Notes: a model not told the origin generated them from the sequence alone. A DNA stretch of 24,995 bases from JBPYCR01 sp051846935 (GCF_051846935.1 NZ_JBPYCS010000031.1:1-24995); one strand, 5' to 3'. Shown: positions 15,258 through 22,971, counted from the stretch's first letter. Numbers and translations: made by a program.

Positions 15258-15731
15258 TTGAAACGAGAAACACGCTTTTTAAAGGCTGCACTCATACTAA
15301 TCGGATTACCGATTTTATTTTTATGTGTTTTTGGACTTCCTTGGTTAGCACGGTATACGGTGGACATGTACCCGGAGTATGCTTATTTACGCTATCCAAT
15401 TTTAAGTGGATTGTATTTGACTGCCATTCCATTTTATTTTGCGCTTTATCAAGCCTTTTTGCTATTAAATTATATTGATAATAATAACGCTTTTTCGATA
15501 GCGTCCGTAAAGTCTTTACAATATATAACGTATTGTGCGTTTATAATTAGTAGTTTATATACGATTGGAATTATCGTTCTCGTGTCACAGAATGCTTTTC
15601 ATCCAGGGATCGCAATGATCGGAATTCCTATTGTTTTTGCTTCGATTGTAGTTGCTGTTTTCGCTGCTGTTCTTCAAAAGCTTTTATCAAAGGCAATAGA
15701 AATAAAGTCAGAAAACGACTTAACGGTTTGA
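15258..15731 (+). CDS. DUF2975 family membrane protein
   Basis: This 157-residue protein has four predicted membrane segments: ALILIGLPILFLCVFGLPWL, SGLYLTAIPFYFALYQAFLL, TYCAFIISSLYTIGIIVLV and IAMIGIPIVFASIVVAVFAAVL. The TTG at 15258 is chosen because AAGTGAGGT lies 7 nt before it; the GTG at 15249 would be inside that ribosome site. It is followed one base later by a small Xre-type regulator, the usual arrangement for DUF2975 genes. The pair probably forms a small regulatory or membrane-stress module. Function is not established. Confidence 0.85.
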   Translation: MKRETRFLKAALILIGLPILFLCVFGLPWLARYTVDMYPEYAYLRYPILSGLYLTAIPFYFALYQAFLLLNYIDNNNAFSIASVKSLQYITYCAFIISSLYTIGIIVLVSQNAFHPGIAMIGIPIVFASIVVAVFAAVLQKLLSKAIEIKSENDLTV

Positions 15732-15741
15732 GGTGGGAGGC

Positions 15742-15969
15742 ATGGCAATAATCGTTAATATTGATGTAATGCTGGCGAAAAGAAAAATGAGTGTAACGGA
15801 GCTTTCTGAAAAAGTTGGGATAACGATGGCCAATCTTTCAATATTAAAGAATGGGAAAGCGAAAGCTATACGCTTTTCTACATTAGAGGCAATTTGTAAG
15901 GCGCTAGATTGCCAGCCGGGCGATATTTTAGAATATCAGAGTGATGAGAATGTAAATAACGAGAAATAA
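15742..15969 (+). CDS. Xre/Cro-type helix-turn-helix regulator, YozG-like
   Basis: This 75-residue protein is made almost only of the DNA-binding domain: MAIIVNIDVMLAKRKMSV, then ELSEKVGITMANLSILKNGK (helix-turn-helix) and FSTLEAICKALDCQPGDILEY. This closely fits the small regulators that accompany DUF2975 proteins. The ATG at 15742 is chosen over the GTG at 15733, which lies inside the AGGTGGGAGG ribosome site. It is coupled to the DUF2975 gene just upstream. It probably regulates its own operon; no operator could be assigned. Confidence 0.92.
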   Translation: MAIIVNIDVMLAKRKMSVTELSEKVGITMANLSILKNGKAKAIRFSTLEAICKALDCQPGDILEYQSDENVNNEK

Positions 15970-16014
15970 CGCAAATGGCAATGAACGGGGACTGGTCGAA
16001 TGTGCGTTTTTTTA
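15968..16014 (+). terminator. Weak terminator candidate after the regulator gene
   Basis: AACGCA (15968-15973) and TGCGTT (16003-16008) could pair across a 29-nt loop, directly followed by a T7 run. The 5' arm overlaps the stop codon. The short stem makes this uncertain. Confidence 0.4.
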
Positions 16015-16133
16015 ACAGACAATTCAAGCGGGAATATGAAGTTAAATTAGGCTTACGAAGCTGAGAGCCTCGGTTTATAAGTGAAGTTTAATGCAGTTCC
16101 TGCTAAATACGATTGATAAAAGAGGGGATACGC

Positions 16134-16967
16134 TTGGGCTTGTCTATTCATACAAAATCTATTAAAAAGCCTTTTATAGCCAAATTAGGGTTCGGAACAA
16201 AGCAGCTTTTTCGGTTCGGTTGGGAGGAGGCACTATCTTGCTTGTTTCCGCTTGTTGTGTTTTTCTCGCTTGCATTTACGAAGTATGTTGAACTGCCTTT
16301 TTTAGCACGGTACGATTGGTTGCTAATTATTTTCCTTTTCGCGCAATGGTTGATGGTACGGTCTGGAATTGAAACGGTTGACGAATTAAAGGTTATAACC
16401 TTGTTTCATTTAATTGGATTGGTGCTGGAAATTTTCAAGGTGAATATGGGATCTTGGTCGTATCCAGAGGAAGGTTATTTCAAACTATTAGGTGTGCCGC
16501 TGTATAGCGGGTTCATGTACGCAAGTGTTGCGAGCTATCTATGTCAGGCATGGCGGCGATTAAACGTTTCCCTCATATATTGGCCACCGATCATTATAGT
16601 CGCTCCATTAGCTGCCGCGATTTATTTAAACTTTTTTACGCACCATTATTGGCTTGACATTCGTTGGTGGTTAGCTGGACTCGTTTTGCTCACTTTTTGG
16701 CGCGCGTGGGTTACATTCGACATTAACGGTATAACCTACCGACTGCCTGTTACACTATCTTTTGTACTCATCGGATTTTTCATATGGATTGCGGAAAACA
16801 TTGCAACCTTCTTTGGTGCTTGGAAATATCCCAATCAGACGGAAGTTTGGAGTCTCGTTCATTTAGGAAAGGTGAGCTCATGGACATTATTAGTAATTGT
16901 GAGCTTTCTTATCGTAGCAACGTTAAAACAGGTTAAAGGGAATATGGGTAAGGGAGATATGAATTGA
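16134..16967 (+). CDS. DUF817 family membrane protein (YoaT-like)
   Basis: This 277-residue integral membrane protein has about eight to nine hydrophobic segments. Family-like stretches are LFRFGWEEALSCLFP, FKVNMGSWSYPEEGY, GVPLYSGFMYASVASYLCQA and IAENIATFFGAWKYPNQ. The TTG at 16134 is chosen because AGAGGGG lies 6 nt upstream; the frame is open to a TTG at 16113 that has no ribosome site. It is followed by a bidirectional terminator. The family is widespread but has no assigned function. Confidence 0.88.
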   Translation: MGLSIHTKSIKKPFIAKLGFGTKQLFRFGWEEALSCLFPLVVFFSLAFTKYVELPFLARYDWLLIIFLFAQWLMVRSGIETVDELKVITLFHLIGLVLEIFKVNMGSWSYPEEGYFKLLGVPLYSGFMYASVASYLCQAWRRLNVSLIYWPPIIIVAPLAAAIYLNFFTHHYWLDIRWWLAGLVLLTFWRAWVTFDINGITYRLPVTLSFVLIGFFIWIAENIATFFGAWKYPNQTEVWSLVHLGKVSSWTLLVIVSFLIVATLKQVKGNMGKGDMN

Positions 16968-17080
16968 TTGATGTATGATTTAACAAACTAAACTACAATT
17001 GACACTCGGCACGTAATGAATAAGGATGAAGTATTTTCCTTACAAATAGTTTTATTAAACTCCCATTTTAAAAGGAAAGT

Positions 17081-17123
17081 AAAACGGCTTCAGTCTAAAG
17101 TGTTCTAGACTAAAGCCGTTTTT
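17081..17123. terminator. Bidirectional terminator between convergent genes
   Basis: AAAACGGCTT (17081-17090) pairs with AAGCCGTTTT (17113-17122). After one mismatch, AGTCTA (17092-17097) pairs with TAGACT (17106-17111) around an 8-nt loop. T-runs lie on the 3' side for both directions, ending the DUF817 gene and the isochorismatase operon. Confidence 0.88.
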
Positions 17124-17145
17124 GAAAAGGGTTACGTAACGATCA

Positions 17146-17730
17146 TTATCTTTTTAACGCAAACATATCGATTGTTTCTTCAAGATTTGCAACACGTACA
17201 CAATAGGTAGAAAGAATGTCCAATGCTGCTACATGCTTTTCATGTGTTGTTCCCGCTGTACAATCTTCAAGTAGGCATACTTTATAATCCAGACTACGAG
17301 CGTGTTGTACTGTACCGAGTACACAACCGTCAGTAAGCACTCCTGAAACAATGAGGTTCGTAATCTTTTTTTGACGTAAAATAGAATCCAATTCTGTTTG
17401 GAAGAAACCATCGTACCTTGTTTTAGTAACGATGATATCCTCTTTTTGTGGTGTTAGCTCTTCGATAATTTCAGCCCCATCGGTTCCTTCTATAACGCTT
17501 GGCGGTTCAAAGTAATGCGCAATACCAAAGTCGGATAAATCTTTTCGGTGAATATGAGTAATGTAAATAATTGGGATGTTATTCTTGCGTGCTAATTCTA
17601 ACAATTCGCGAATAGTATCAATAATATTTAATGCGCCTTCTGCTGGTAAAGCACCGTCGGGACGTACAGAGTCATTTTGCATATCGATGATGAGTACGGC
17701 CGAGTTGTCGTTTGGATCAAATTCTAGCAA
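17146..17730 (-). CDS. Isochorismatase-family cysteine hydrolase
   Basis: This 194-residue protein shows the catalytic triad of the family: Asp in LIIDMQND, Lys in VTKTRYDGFF and Cys in SGVLTDGCVLGTVQHA. Relatives include nicotinamidases, isochorismatases and amidohydrolases of urea-like or carbamoyl compounds; the substrate cannot be read from sequence. The TTG at 17730 is chosen because AAAGGAG (17740-17746) lies 9 nt before it; the longer frame to 17778 would overlap the small upstream gene. That gene (17732-17857) ends one base before the TTG, and a sodium:solute symporter precedes it, so the operon probably imports and hydrolyses one small metabolite. Confidence 0.88.
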   Translation of the reverse strand: MLEFDPNDNSAVLIIDMQNDSVRPDGALPAEGALNIIDTIRELLELARKNNIPIIYITHIHRKDLSDFGIAHYFEPPSVIEGTDGAEIIEELTPQKEDIIVTKTRYDGFFQTELDSILRQKKITNLIVSGVLTDGCVLGTVQHARSLDYKVCLLEDCTAGTTHEKHVAALDILSTYCVRVANLEETIDMFALKR

Positions 17731-17731
17731 T

Positions 17732-17857
17732 TTATTTCGCTCCTTTAAACATTTTATATATTTCAGTAATGGAAGCAACGGAAATAATTAAAGTTCCGAT
17801 CCATCCTAAAATAATAAAGAACCATGTAAATGATTGAAATAAGGCAAAGCTAATCAT
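17732..17857 (-). CDS. 41-residue membrane protein, probable symporter small accessory protein
   Basis: A short gene with an excellent ribosome site, AAAGGAGG (17865-17872), 7 nt before the ATG. The product starts MISFALFQSFTWFFIILGW, continues IGTLIISVASITEIYK and ends MFKGAK. It has one long hydrophobic segment and a short charged tail. It lies between the sodium:solute symporter and the isochorismatase-fold hydrolase on the same strand, and its 3' end holds the hydrolase's ribosome site. Very small membrane proteins next to SSS-family symporters are known in Firmicutes, and this fits that type. The role (subunit or stabiliser of the transporter) is inferred from context. Confidence 0.8.
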   Translation of the reverse strand: MISFALFQSFTWFFIILGWIGTLIISVASITEIYKMFKGAK

Positions 17858-18033
17858 TTTTGTTCCTCCTTTATCCGATCAGATTGTAGTGAAAAAAACG
17901 ATCTATATAGGGTTTAGCTGATTTTTGCATTTGACGTAAATGCTGGAGACATTTTTTATTTTAAGCACAACTAGTCGTATAAGATGTTCGATTCAAATAA
18001 AAGAAAAATAGTCTACTTAACGATTTCGTAAAT

Positions 18034-19518
18034 TTATTTTGGAGCGCGGTAATTTTTCAAACTATTAAAGTCAAAGTTTTTAGTTGAAAACAATGAGCCA
18101 ACAATAATGACTATAAATGGTAAAACAAGAGATACGACGTTGCCGTAAAAGTAATCAATATCTGGATTTTGAATGAGTAGGTACGTGAAAATACCACCCA
18201 AAAGTCCAATTACAATAGATGCAATGGCAGTTGCTTCGCTAGGCTTTTTCCAGAATAAACCTAAAATAAATGCGCCTAATGGAGCCGCGAAAATAATCCC
18301 ACTTAATATATCGATATATAAAAGAGATACTCCTTCTAATAATAAAGCAAAGACGATAATGAGCAATCCAAAAGCTAACGTTGCTTTACGAGCGAAGTTA
18401 ATTTTTTCTTTATCGGCTACTTTTGGCTTGTTTTTGAAAAGCTTTGGGTGAATATCTTCTATGAGAACCCCTTGCAGGCCAACGATTGCATTTCCTGCGG
18501 TAGTAATTCCAGCCATAAATACCATTAATGAAAAGAGAATGCTTCCCGTTGAGCTTAAGAAATTGTTAAATACAAAAGCAGCAACATCCGTTGTTACATT
18601 TATTTGCTCACCTTCAACTAATCCCATGGACAAGCCTGTACCACCAAGAATTGTTCCGAATAAAATTGGAATTGGTGCCCATGCAAAGACAGTTCCTACA
18701 AGAAAAGACCAAATTAATGTTTTATTATTAATTGCAGCTAATGCTTTTTGATAATAGCCTTGACCTAAAAATACAAAACCCATACTTACAACCATAGCTA
18801 CTACTAAATAACGTAATGCTGCGGGAGCAAATAGGTTTAAGCTATCTGGATTGTAATTCGGATTATTTTTATTTGTAGCAACATCCATTAGGCCATTATA
18901 CAACGTTTCCATTCCATACATTTTTAAAATGATCGGTAGGAATACAAATACGACGATTGTAATTAAGAAAAATTGAAACAAATCGTTGAAAACCGATCCG
19001 CGAAGCCCCGCGATACTAATGTATAATGTAATTATAATTGTAGAAATGATGACTACCCACATATAAGAAATATCAAATGCCAAGGAGATAGCATACCCAA
19101 TGCCAATTAATTGTTCAACCGTAACATACAAGGCAAGTAAAACAACAAAAATTAATAAGATGAACTGAACGACTTTTCCATAGCGTTCCTCGATAAAAGA
19201 AGTAAACGTTATTCCATAAGGCATTACTTTGCGAAGACGTAGTACAATCGGCAGAAAGATTAAGAACGGAATAAATGAGCCTAGAGCAAAAGCTAGTCCC
19301 CCGCCAATTCCATACCACATTCCGGCTTCTGCTGAACCGAGTAAGGAAGTTGTCCAAATCCAAGATACCATCACACTTGCCGCGATTAAGCCAAATGGCA
19401 ATCTTCTGCCCGCTACGACAAATTCATCTACATCGTTCATAGTGAAATACTTTGATGTAATAATTGCTAAAGATATGAAGAAAATACCAAATATTGCCAG
19501 TAATAAAAAGCCACCCAT
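18034..19518 (-). CDS. Sodium:solute symporter (SSS family)
   Basis: This 494-residue protein has about 13 membrane segments. Features are an N-terminal segment, then DEFVVAGRRLPFGLIAASV, SWIWTTSLLGSAEAGMWYG, a central TLYISIAGLRGSVFNDLFQFF (the typical SSS signature region) and MAGITTAGNAIVGLQGV. The pattern is nearest to urea/metabolite-type SSS members, but the substrate is not known. It starts at ATG 19518 after GAGAGGA. It leads an operon with a 41-residue membrane protein and a cysteine hydrolase 177 nt downstream. The promoter is about 265 nt upstream (19784-19812), leaving a long leader, with a perfect palindrome further upstream. Confidence 0.9.
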   Translation of the reverse strand: MGGFLLLAIFGIFFISLAIITSKYFTMNDVDEFVVAGRRLPFGLIAASVMVSWIWTTSLLGSAEAGMWYGIGGGLAFALGSFIPFLIFLPIVLRLRKVMPYGITFTSFIEERYGKVVQFILLIFVVLLALYVTVEQLIGIGYAISLAFDISYMWVVIISTIIITLYISIAGLRGSVFNDLFQFFLITIVVFVFLPIILKMYGMETLYNGLMDVATNKNNPNYNPDSLNLFAPAALRYLVVAMVVSMGFVFLGQGYYQKALAAINNKTLIWSFLVGTVFAWAPIPILFGTILGGTGLSMGLVEGEQINVTTDVAAFVFNNFLSSTGSILFSLMVFMAGITTAGNAIVGLQGVLIEDIHPKLFKNKPKVADKEKINFARKATLAFGLLIIVFALLLEGVSLLYIDILSGIIFAAPLGAFILGLFWKKPSEATAIASIVIGLLGGIFTYLLIQNPDIDYFYGNVVSLVLPFIVIIVGSLFSTKNFDFNSLKNYRAPK

Positions 19519-19783
19519 GTTTCAAATCAATCCTCTCGTAATTATAATATGTAAAGTTAAATTGAATACCTTCGATAATGTACTGTGATGAAAGCCCGTA
19601 CACCTCCTTCACGTTTGTTAGAAGATAGGATCGACAATCAATAATAAAACCGACCATCCATGCAATTCATACATAATGACTAAACCATTCTTGTTGTAAT
19701 TTTAGTAAAAAATCAAAACGAAAATTCCGATCCCTTTTTTAATGGTTTATGGTACATATTACGTCATTTATGCGATGTCCAAC

Positions 19784-19812
19784 AGTATACTATAATAAAA
19801 TTGTATAATCAA
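19784..19812 (-). promoter_or_regulatory. Candidate sigma-A promoter of the symporter operon
   Basis: On the minus strand, TTGATT (19807-19812), a 17-nt spacer and TATACT (19784-19789). The predicted leader to the symporter ATG is about 260 nt. A half-site TTGTATAA (19801-19808) overlaps the -35. Confidence 0.55.
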
Positions 19813-19845
19813 TTCTAAATATTCCTGTTATTTTTTGTAAGTGTA

Positions 19846-19862
19846 TTATACAAATTGTATAA
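19846..19862. promoter_or_regulatory. 17-bp perfect palindrome, putative operator
   Basis: TTATACAA-A-TTGTATAA is a perfect inverted repeat (8-1-8) about 35 bp upstream of the symporter promoter. The half-site TTGTATAA recurs at 19801-19808 over the -35, 54 bp (about five helical turns) away in the same orientation. This is a typical layout for a dimeric regulator such as a GntR-type protein, but no regulator gene is adjacent. Confidence 0.55.
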
Positions 19863-19970
19863 CGTTTGTAGAGGTGTTATTTAAGACGTGTGATTGTTTT
19901 GTCCTGCAGGTGTACTAAAAAGTTGACCGGTGTAGCTCTACATATGTAACTGGAAGTGGAAAATTCTTAA

Positions 19971-20306
19971 AAATGCGCATTTAACGGTGTAAAAGATACA
20001 TTAGAAGATTGCATTCGAACGAAAGTTTTTGCTTTAGAAAATGACATTTATAAAGCAAAATGAGAAGCTTACAATGCCGTTTACATGATCGGTCTGAATT
20101 ACAGAAATGAATATTATTACACGGCGAAACGTCTTCCAAGCATGTATGTTAACAATGGGTGTAATAGAAGCCAATCGTGTGTGCCCTGTCACACAAAAGA
20201 TTTGGTGTACCGATTAACACGCATACCATCTTTAAAAGAGTCCGTTACAGCTGCGGTTCAAATTAAAAAGCCTACCCGAGAAATTATTTCGGATAGGCAT
20301 AAATAA
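19971..20306 (+). pseudogene. Possible decayed coding remnant
   Basis: From 19971 a frame reads protein-like residues (FNGVKDTLEDCIRTKVFALE, then NDIYKAK), hits TGA at 20061, and continues in the same frame (EAYNAVYMIGLNYRNEYYYT) to a stop at 20304-20306. There is no ribosome site or start, and a stop closes the frame just upstream. No family recognised. It lies in the 765-bp gap between the symporter and sortase genes, and its end overlaps the sortase terminator, so chance openness is also possible. Confidence 0.2.
20261..20298 (-). terminator. Rho-independent terminator overlapping the sortase stop codon
   Basis: On the minus strand, GCCTATCCGA (20289-20298, within the last sortase codons) pairs with TCGGGTAGGC (20270-20279), including one G-U pair, around a 9-nt loop holding the TAA. 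A TTTTTAATT run follows. Confidence 0.75.
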
Positions 20307-20850
20307 CATAACGATCAGGAGCGCTTCCTACATATGAAAAAGGATAGCATGTTGAAACGGTTAAATATTCTTCTGCACGATCTGGATCAATTACAGTTCG
20401 ATCATCGGCATCGACGATTTCATGGTCGAGTATTTCATAAATGAACGTGCCATTTTTCATTTTAATATGTAACTCATCGCCATGTTCAAGCTCGCCAAAT
20501 TTTCGAAAGACCGTATCCCGATGGCCGGAGAGCAGAATTTGTCGGTTTTCCCCAGGAAACCCAGTTCCTGTATAATGTCCAACACCTTGGGCAAGCTCTT
20601 CCTCATCCGTCCCTTCAATAATTGGAATTTCTCGATCAAGCCGTGGGATATAAAACACTCCGATCGTGTCTCCCTCATGGACGTCCTCGTAACTTACATG
20701 TTCCGTATCTTGAACGACTTCATCGCTAATAATCGCTTTTGCCTCTTCCAACCGCTTTCCTTCGCTCATTTTAGATTGGAAAAGCTGCATTCCACCGAAT
20801 GCGAGAATACCTAGCCCTGCTATAATTAAAGTATAGGATATCCATTTCAT
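20284..20850 (-). CDS. Class D-like sortase
   Basis: This 188-residue protein has an N-terminal membrane anchor (ISYTLIIAGLGILAFGGMQL), a linker and a sortase domain. The catalytic His is in ILLSGHRDTVF, the Cys in LTVSTCYPFSYVG, and the Arg in APDRYVIYAYPK. Sortases cleave LPxTG-like sorting signals and attach proteins to the wall. Length and the TxTCYPFxYVG pattern fit class D of bacilli. The ATG at 20850 is chosen because AGGAG lies 8 nt upstream; the frame is open to GTG 20859. No protein with a sorting signal is seen in this window, so its substrate is elsewhere. Confidence 0.9.
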   Translation of the reverse strand: MKWISYTLIIAGLGILAFGGMQLFQSKMSEGKRLEEAKAIISDEVVQDTEHVSYEDVHEGDTIGVFYIPRLDREIPIIEGTDEEELAQGVGHYTGTGFPGENRQILLSGHRDTVFRKFGELEHGDELHIKMKNGTFIYEILDHEIVDADDRTVIDPDRAEEYLTVSTCYPFSYVGSAPDRYVIYAYPK

Positions 20851-20969
20851 TGTCAGCACTCCTCATTTAAGCGTGCTTGTACAGCACTTGTTTTGTAAAA
20901 AACAGATACATACGTGCATCGAGTGGATTGCGTTGTTCGATTATGTATAAAAAAGTGATCGTTCCCTAA

Positions 20970-21308
20970 TTACTTCTCATCGTTTTCGATGGTTTGCGTA
21001 CGTGGACTGTTGGCGATATGGGAGGATGCAGCTTGATTTAACAGAGTGCTTCGGATATCCTGCAAGGACTCATGCATTTTGAAAAGAATAATTAATAATT
21101 CACTATAAATGCGTACAACAATAGGTCCGATAACGATTGTTAATAGGCCCATAATAACTTGGAACCCACCACCCCATGGGGCATTTAACCCATTAAGAAC
21201 CATATTTAGTCCCATTAAAACGGATATGACAACGCCAATCCAAAAAACAATTTTTATAATTGTTGGTGTTAGCATTTTGTCAAAGTTTGAAAAATTGTTC
21301 AAGTTCAT
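20970..21308 (-). CDS. DUF4282 family membrane protein
   Basis: This 112-residue protein has two membrane segments (IKIVFWIGVVISVLMGLNMV and FQVIMGLLTIVIGPIVVRIY), then the cytoplasmic-looking ELLIILFKMHESLQDIRSTL and a polar tail. The ...GPIVVRIYSELLIILFKMHE stretch is typical of DUF4282. A GAAAGG ribosome site precedes the ATG. It lies 119 nt upstream of the sortase gene on the same strand and may be co-transcribed, but the gap is long. Its promoter contains an inverted repeat. Function is unknown. Confidence 0.85.
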   Translation of the reverse strand: MNLNNFSNFDKMLTPTIIKIVFWIGVVISVLMGLNMVLNGLNAPWGGGFQVIMGLLTIVIGPIVVRIYSELLIILFKMHESLQDIRSTLLNQAASSHIANSPRTQTIENDEK

Positions 21309-21356
21309 TTGTGTCTCAGCCTTTCATTATGTATATAGAATAATTTCTTAATTTTG

Positions 21357-21391
21357 ATTTTACCACACTTTGATATGTTTGCTAAACATAT
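21357..21391 (-). promoter_or_regulatory. DUF4282 promoter with overlapping 8-3-8 inverted repeat
   Basis: On the minus strand, TTAGCA (21380-21385), a 17-nt spacer and TAAAAT (21357-21362) form a moderate promoter. ATATGTTT and AAACATAT (21373-21380 and 21384-21391) make a perfect inverted repeat around GCT that covers the -35, so it is a good repressor-site candidate. The rest of the 285-bp gap to 21594 shows no gene. Confidence 0.5.
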
Positions 21392-21593
21392 GCTATACTG
21401 GCAACAATGAATATTTTTTATATTCAAAAACCCCTCCTCAAAACTATCCCTCGATGAACCGATGAAACGAGCAAATTACCATTTTATTTTTCGATGTATT
21501 ATTCTATGAAACTGTGAATTGGACGTATACTTCATTATTCATTTTCTAACAACAAAAATAATATGTAATGAAAATGTGAAAAGAAGGTGAAAA

Positions 21594-22622
21594 TTGAACG
21601 TGATGCTAAGAATGAAGCCATTGCCCCTGAAAAAACTTGAGGCACTAAATGCTCGCCTACCCACGAACTTCCCACAGCGTGCCCAAATTGAAAAGGAAAT
21701 TGCCCGCAGATATAAAGGCTTTATTGGTGAACAAAAAGTAGATTATCTGTTGAAACAGCTCCCCGCATCGTATGTAAAACTACAGGACATTTGCCTCAAC
21801 GTCCACGGAAAAGAACTGCAAATTGACACCCTCATTATTAGCTCGCATGCAATCTATCTCATTGAAGTAAAAAATTACGACGGGACGATCACATTCGATA
21901 CTGTACTGAAGCAATTTATCCGTCATGATGGACAAGCAGAAACCGGCTTTCGTTACCCCATTACCCAAGCAGAACGTAGCGTACTAAATTTAAAACTATG
22001 GTTGAGTGAGCGCAGCTTGCCCCAGCTTCCTATCTATTACTTTATTGCAATTAGTGAGCCGAGCACAATCATAAAAGTAAAAGGCGACGAAGCGGAAATC
22101 GCAAATGTAGTTGTACATGCGGACTATCTTTTGTTAAAAATAATCGAGCTGGACAACGAGCTCGCTGCGGCTGGAGATGAAGGTGAAAAGGATGCGATAA
22201 ATTATACGCACAATCGATCGTTTGAAACGCAAATGAGTGGGAGGAATAATAGAGGTCAAGCAGCCTTAACAAATAAAATAGCTGCACAAATTACAAAGGA
22301 AACAAAGGATTTTGACATAGATATTGTAAGCCAATATAAAATAAAAGCACAACAGCTGTTGCCAGGGGTGCACTGTCCTACCTGCAAACAACTCGGAATG
22401 ATACGCAACAAAAAACAATGGTACTGCAAAAAATGTAAACAGTTCTCCATGTTCGCCCATATCTCAGCACTTAACGATTACTTTTTACTGATCCATCCAT
22501 GGATAACGAACAAAAAATGTATGCAATTTCTAGGAATCAACTGCCGCCACCTCGCACAAAGGCTATTAAAATCAGCAAACCTTCACTATGACACGAACAA
22601 AAGAGTATGGAAACGAAAATAA
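21594..22622 (+). CDS. NERD (nuclease-related) domain protein with C-terminal zinc ribbon
   Basis: This 342-residue protein has an N-terminal helical stretch, then a NERD domain (about residues 40-150) with KGFIGEQKVDYLL, the acidic/basic core ELQIDTLIISSHAIYLIEVK (Asp and Glu-x-Lys as in restriction-like nucleases) and ITQAERSVLNL. Near residue 263 is a zinc-ribbon (CPTCKQLG...WYCKKCKQF), followed by a basic C-terminal part. NERD proteins are thought to act on DNA or RNA, but this is mostly inferred from fold. It starts at TTG 21594, 6 nt after AAGG. The 21-bp repeat array 2 begins 14 nt after its stop, and no terminator lies between. Confidence 0.88.
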   Translation: MNVMLRMKPLPLKKLEALNARLPTNFPQRAQIEKEIARRYKGFIGEQKVDYLLKQLPASYVKLQDICLNVHGKELQIDTLIISSHAIYLIEVKNYDGTITFDTVLKQFIRHDGQAETGFRYPITQAERSVLNLKLWLSERSLPQLPIYYFIAISEPSTIIKVKGDEAEIANVVVHADYLLLKIIELDNELAAAGDEGEKDAINYTHNRSFETQMSGRNNRGQAALTNKIAAQITKETKDFDIDIVSQYKIKAQQLLPGVHCPTCKQLGMIRNKKQWYCKKCKQFSMFAHISALNDYFLLIHPWITNKKCMQFLGINCRHLAQRLLKSANLHYDTNKRVWKRK

Positions 22623-22635
22623 TCACCAAGCCGCA

Positions 22636-22971
22636 CGCTCGCAACGAGTGTCCGCGCGCTCGCAAAATGTGCCCGCACGCTCGCAACGAGTGCCCGCGCG
22701 CTCGCAAAATGCGTCCGCGCGCTCGCAACGTGCGCCCGCGCGCTCGCAAAATGCGCCAGCGCGCTCGCAACGAGTGCCCGCACGCTCGCAACGTGTTCCC
22801 GCGCGCTTGCAACGAGTGTCCGCGCGCTCGCAAAATGTGCCCGCACGCTCGCAACGAGTGTCCGCGCGCTCGCAAAAGGTGTCCGCACGCTCGCAAAGTG
22901 CGCCCACGCGCTCGTAAAAGGTGCCCGCACGCTCGCAAAGTGTGTTCTCGCGCTCGCAACGTGTTCCCGTG
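22636..22971 (+). repeat. GC-rich 21-bp tandem repeat array 2 (16 units)
   Basis: Sixteen units start at 22636 and recur every 21 bp. The core is CGCTCGCAAA or CGCTCGCAAC plus 11 variable bases. The C-ending form dominates here (9 of 16), unlike array 1, where it is absent. The orientation is the same as array 1. Units such as CGCTCGCAACGAGTGC (for example 22636) are near-palindromes that could form a 7-bp hairpin with a CAA loop. The array stays open in most frames on both strands, giving several false frames of 109-160 codons. It begins 14 nt after the NERD gene and ends at a short A+T-rich stretch. Confidence 0.95.

Noticed and set aside
19229..19588. 119-codon frame antisense to the symporter start
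   Set aside because: It is a shadow of the coding strand, with no ribosome site.
14325..22971. CRISPR array interpretation of the 21-bp repeats
   Set aside because: Units are contiguous, the variable part is itself repetitive, there are no 30-40 bp unique spacers and no cas genes.
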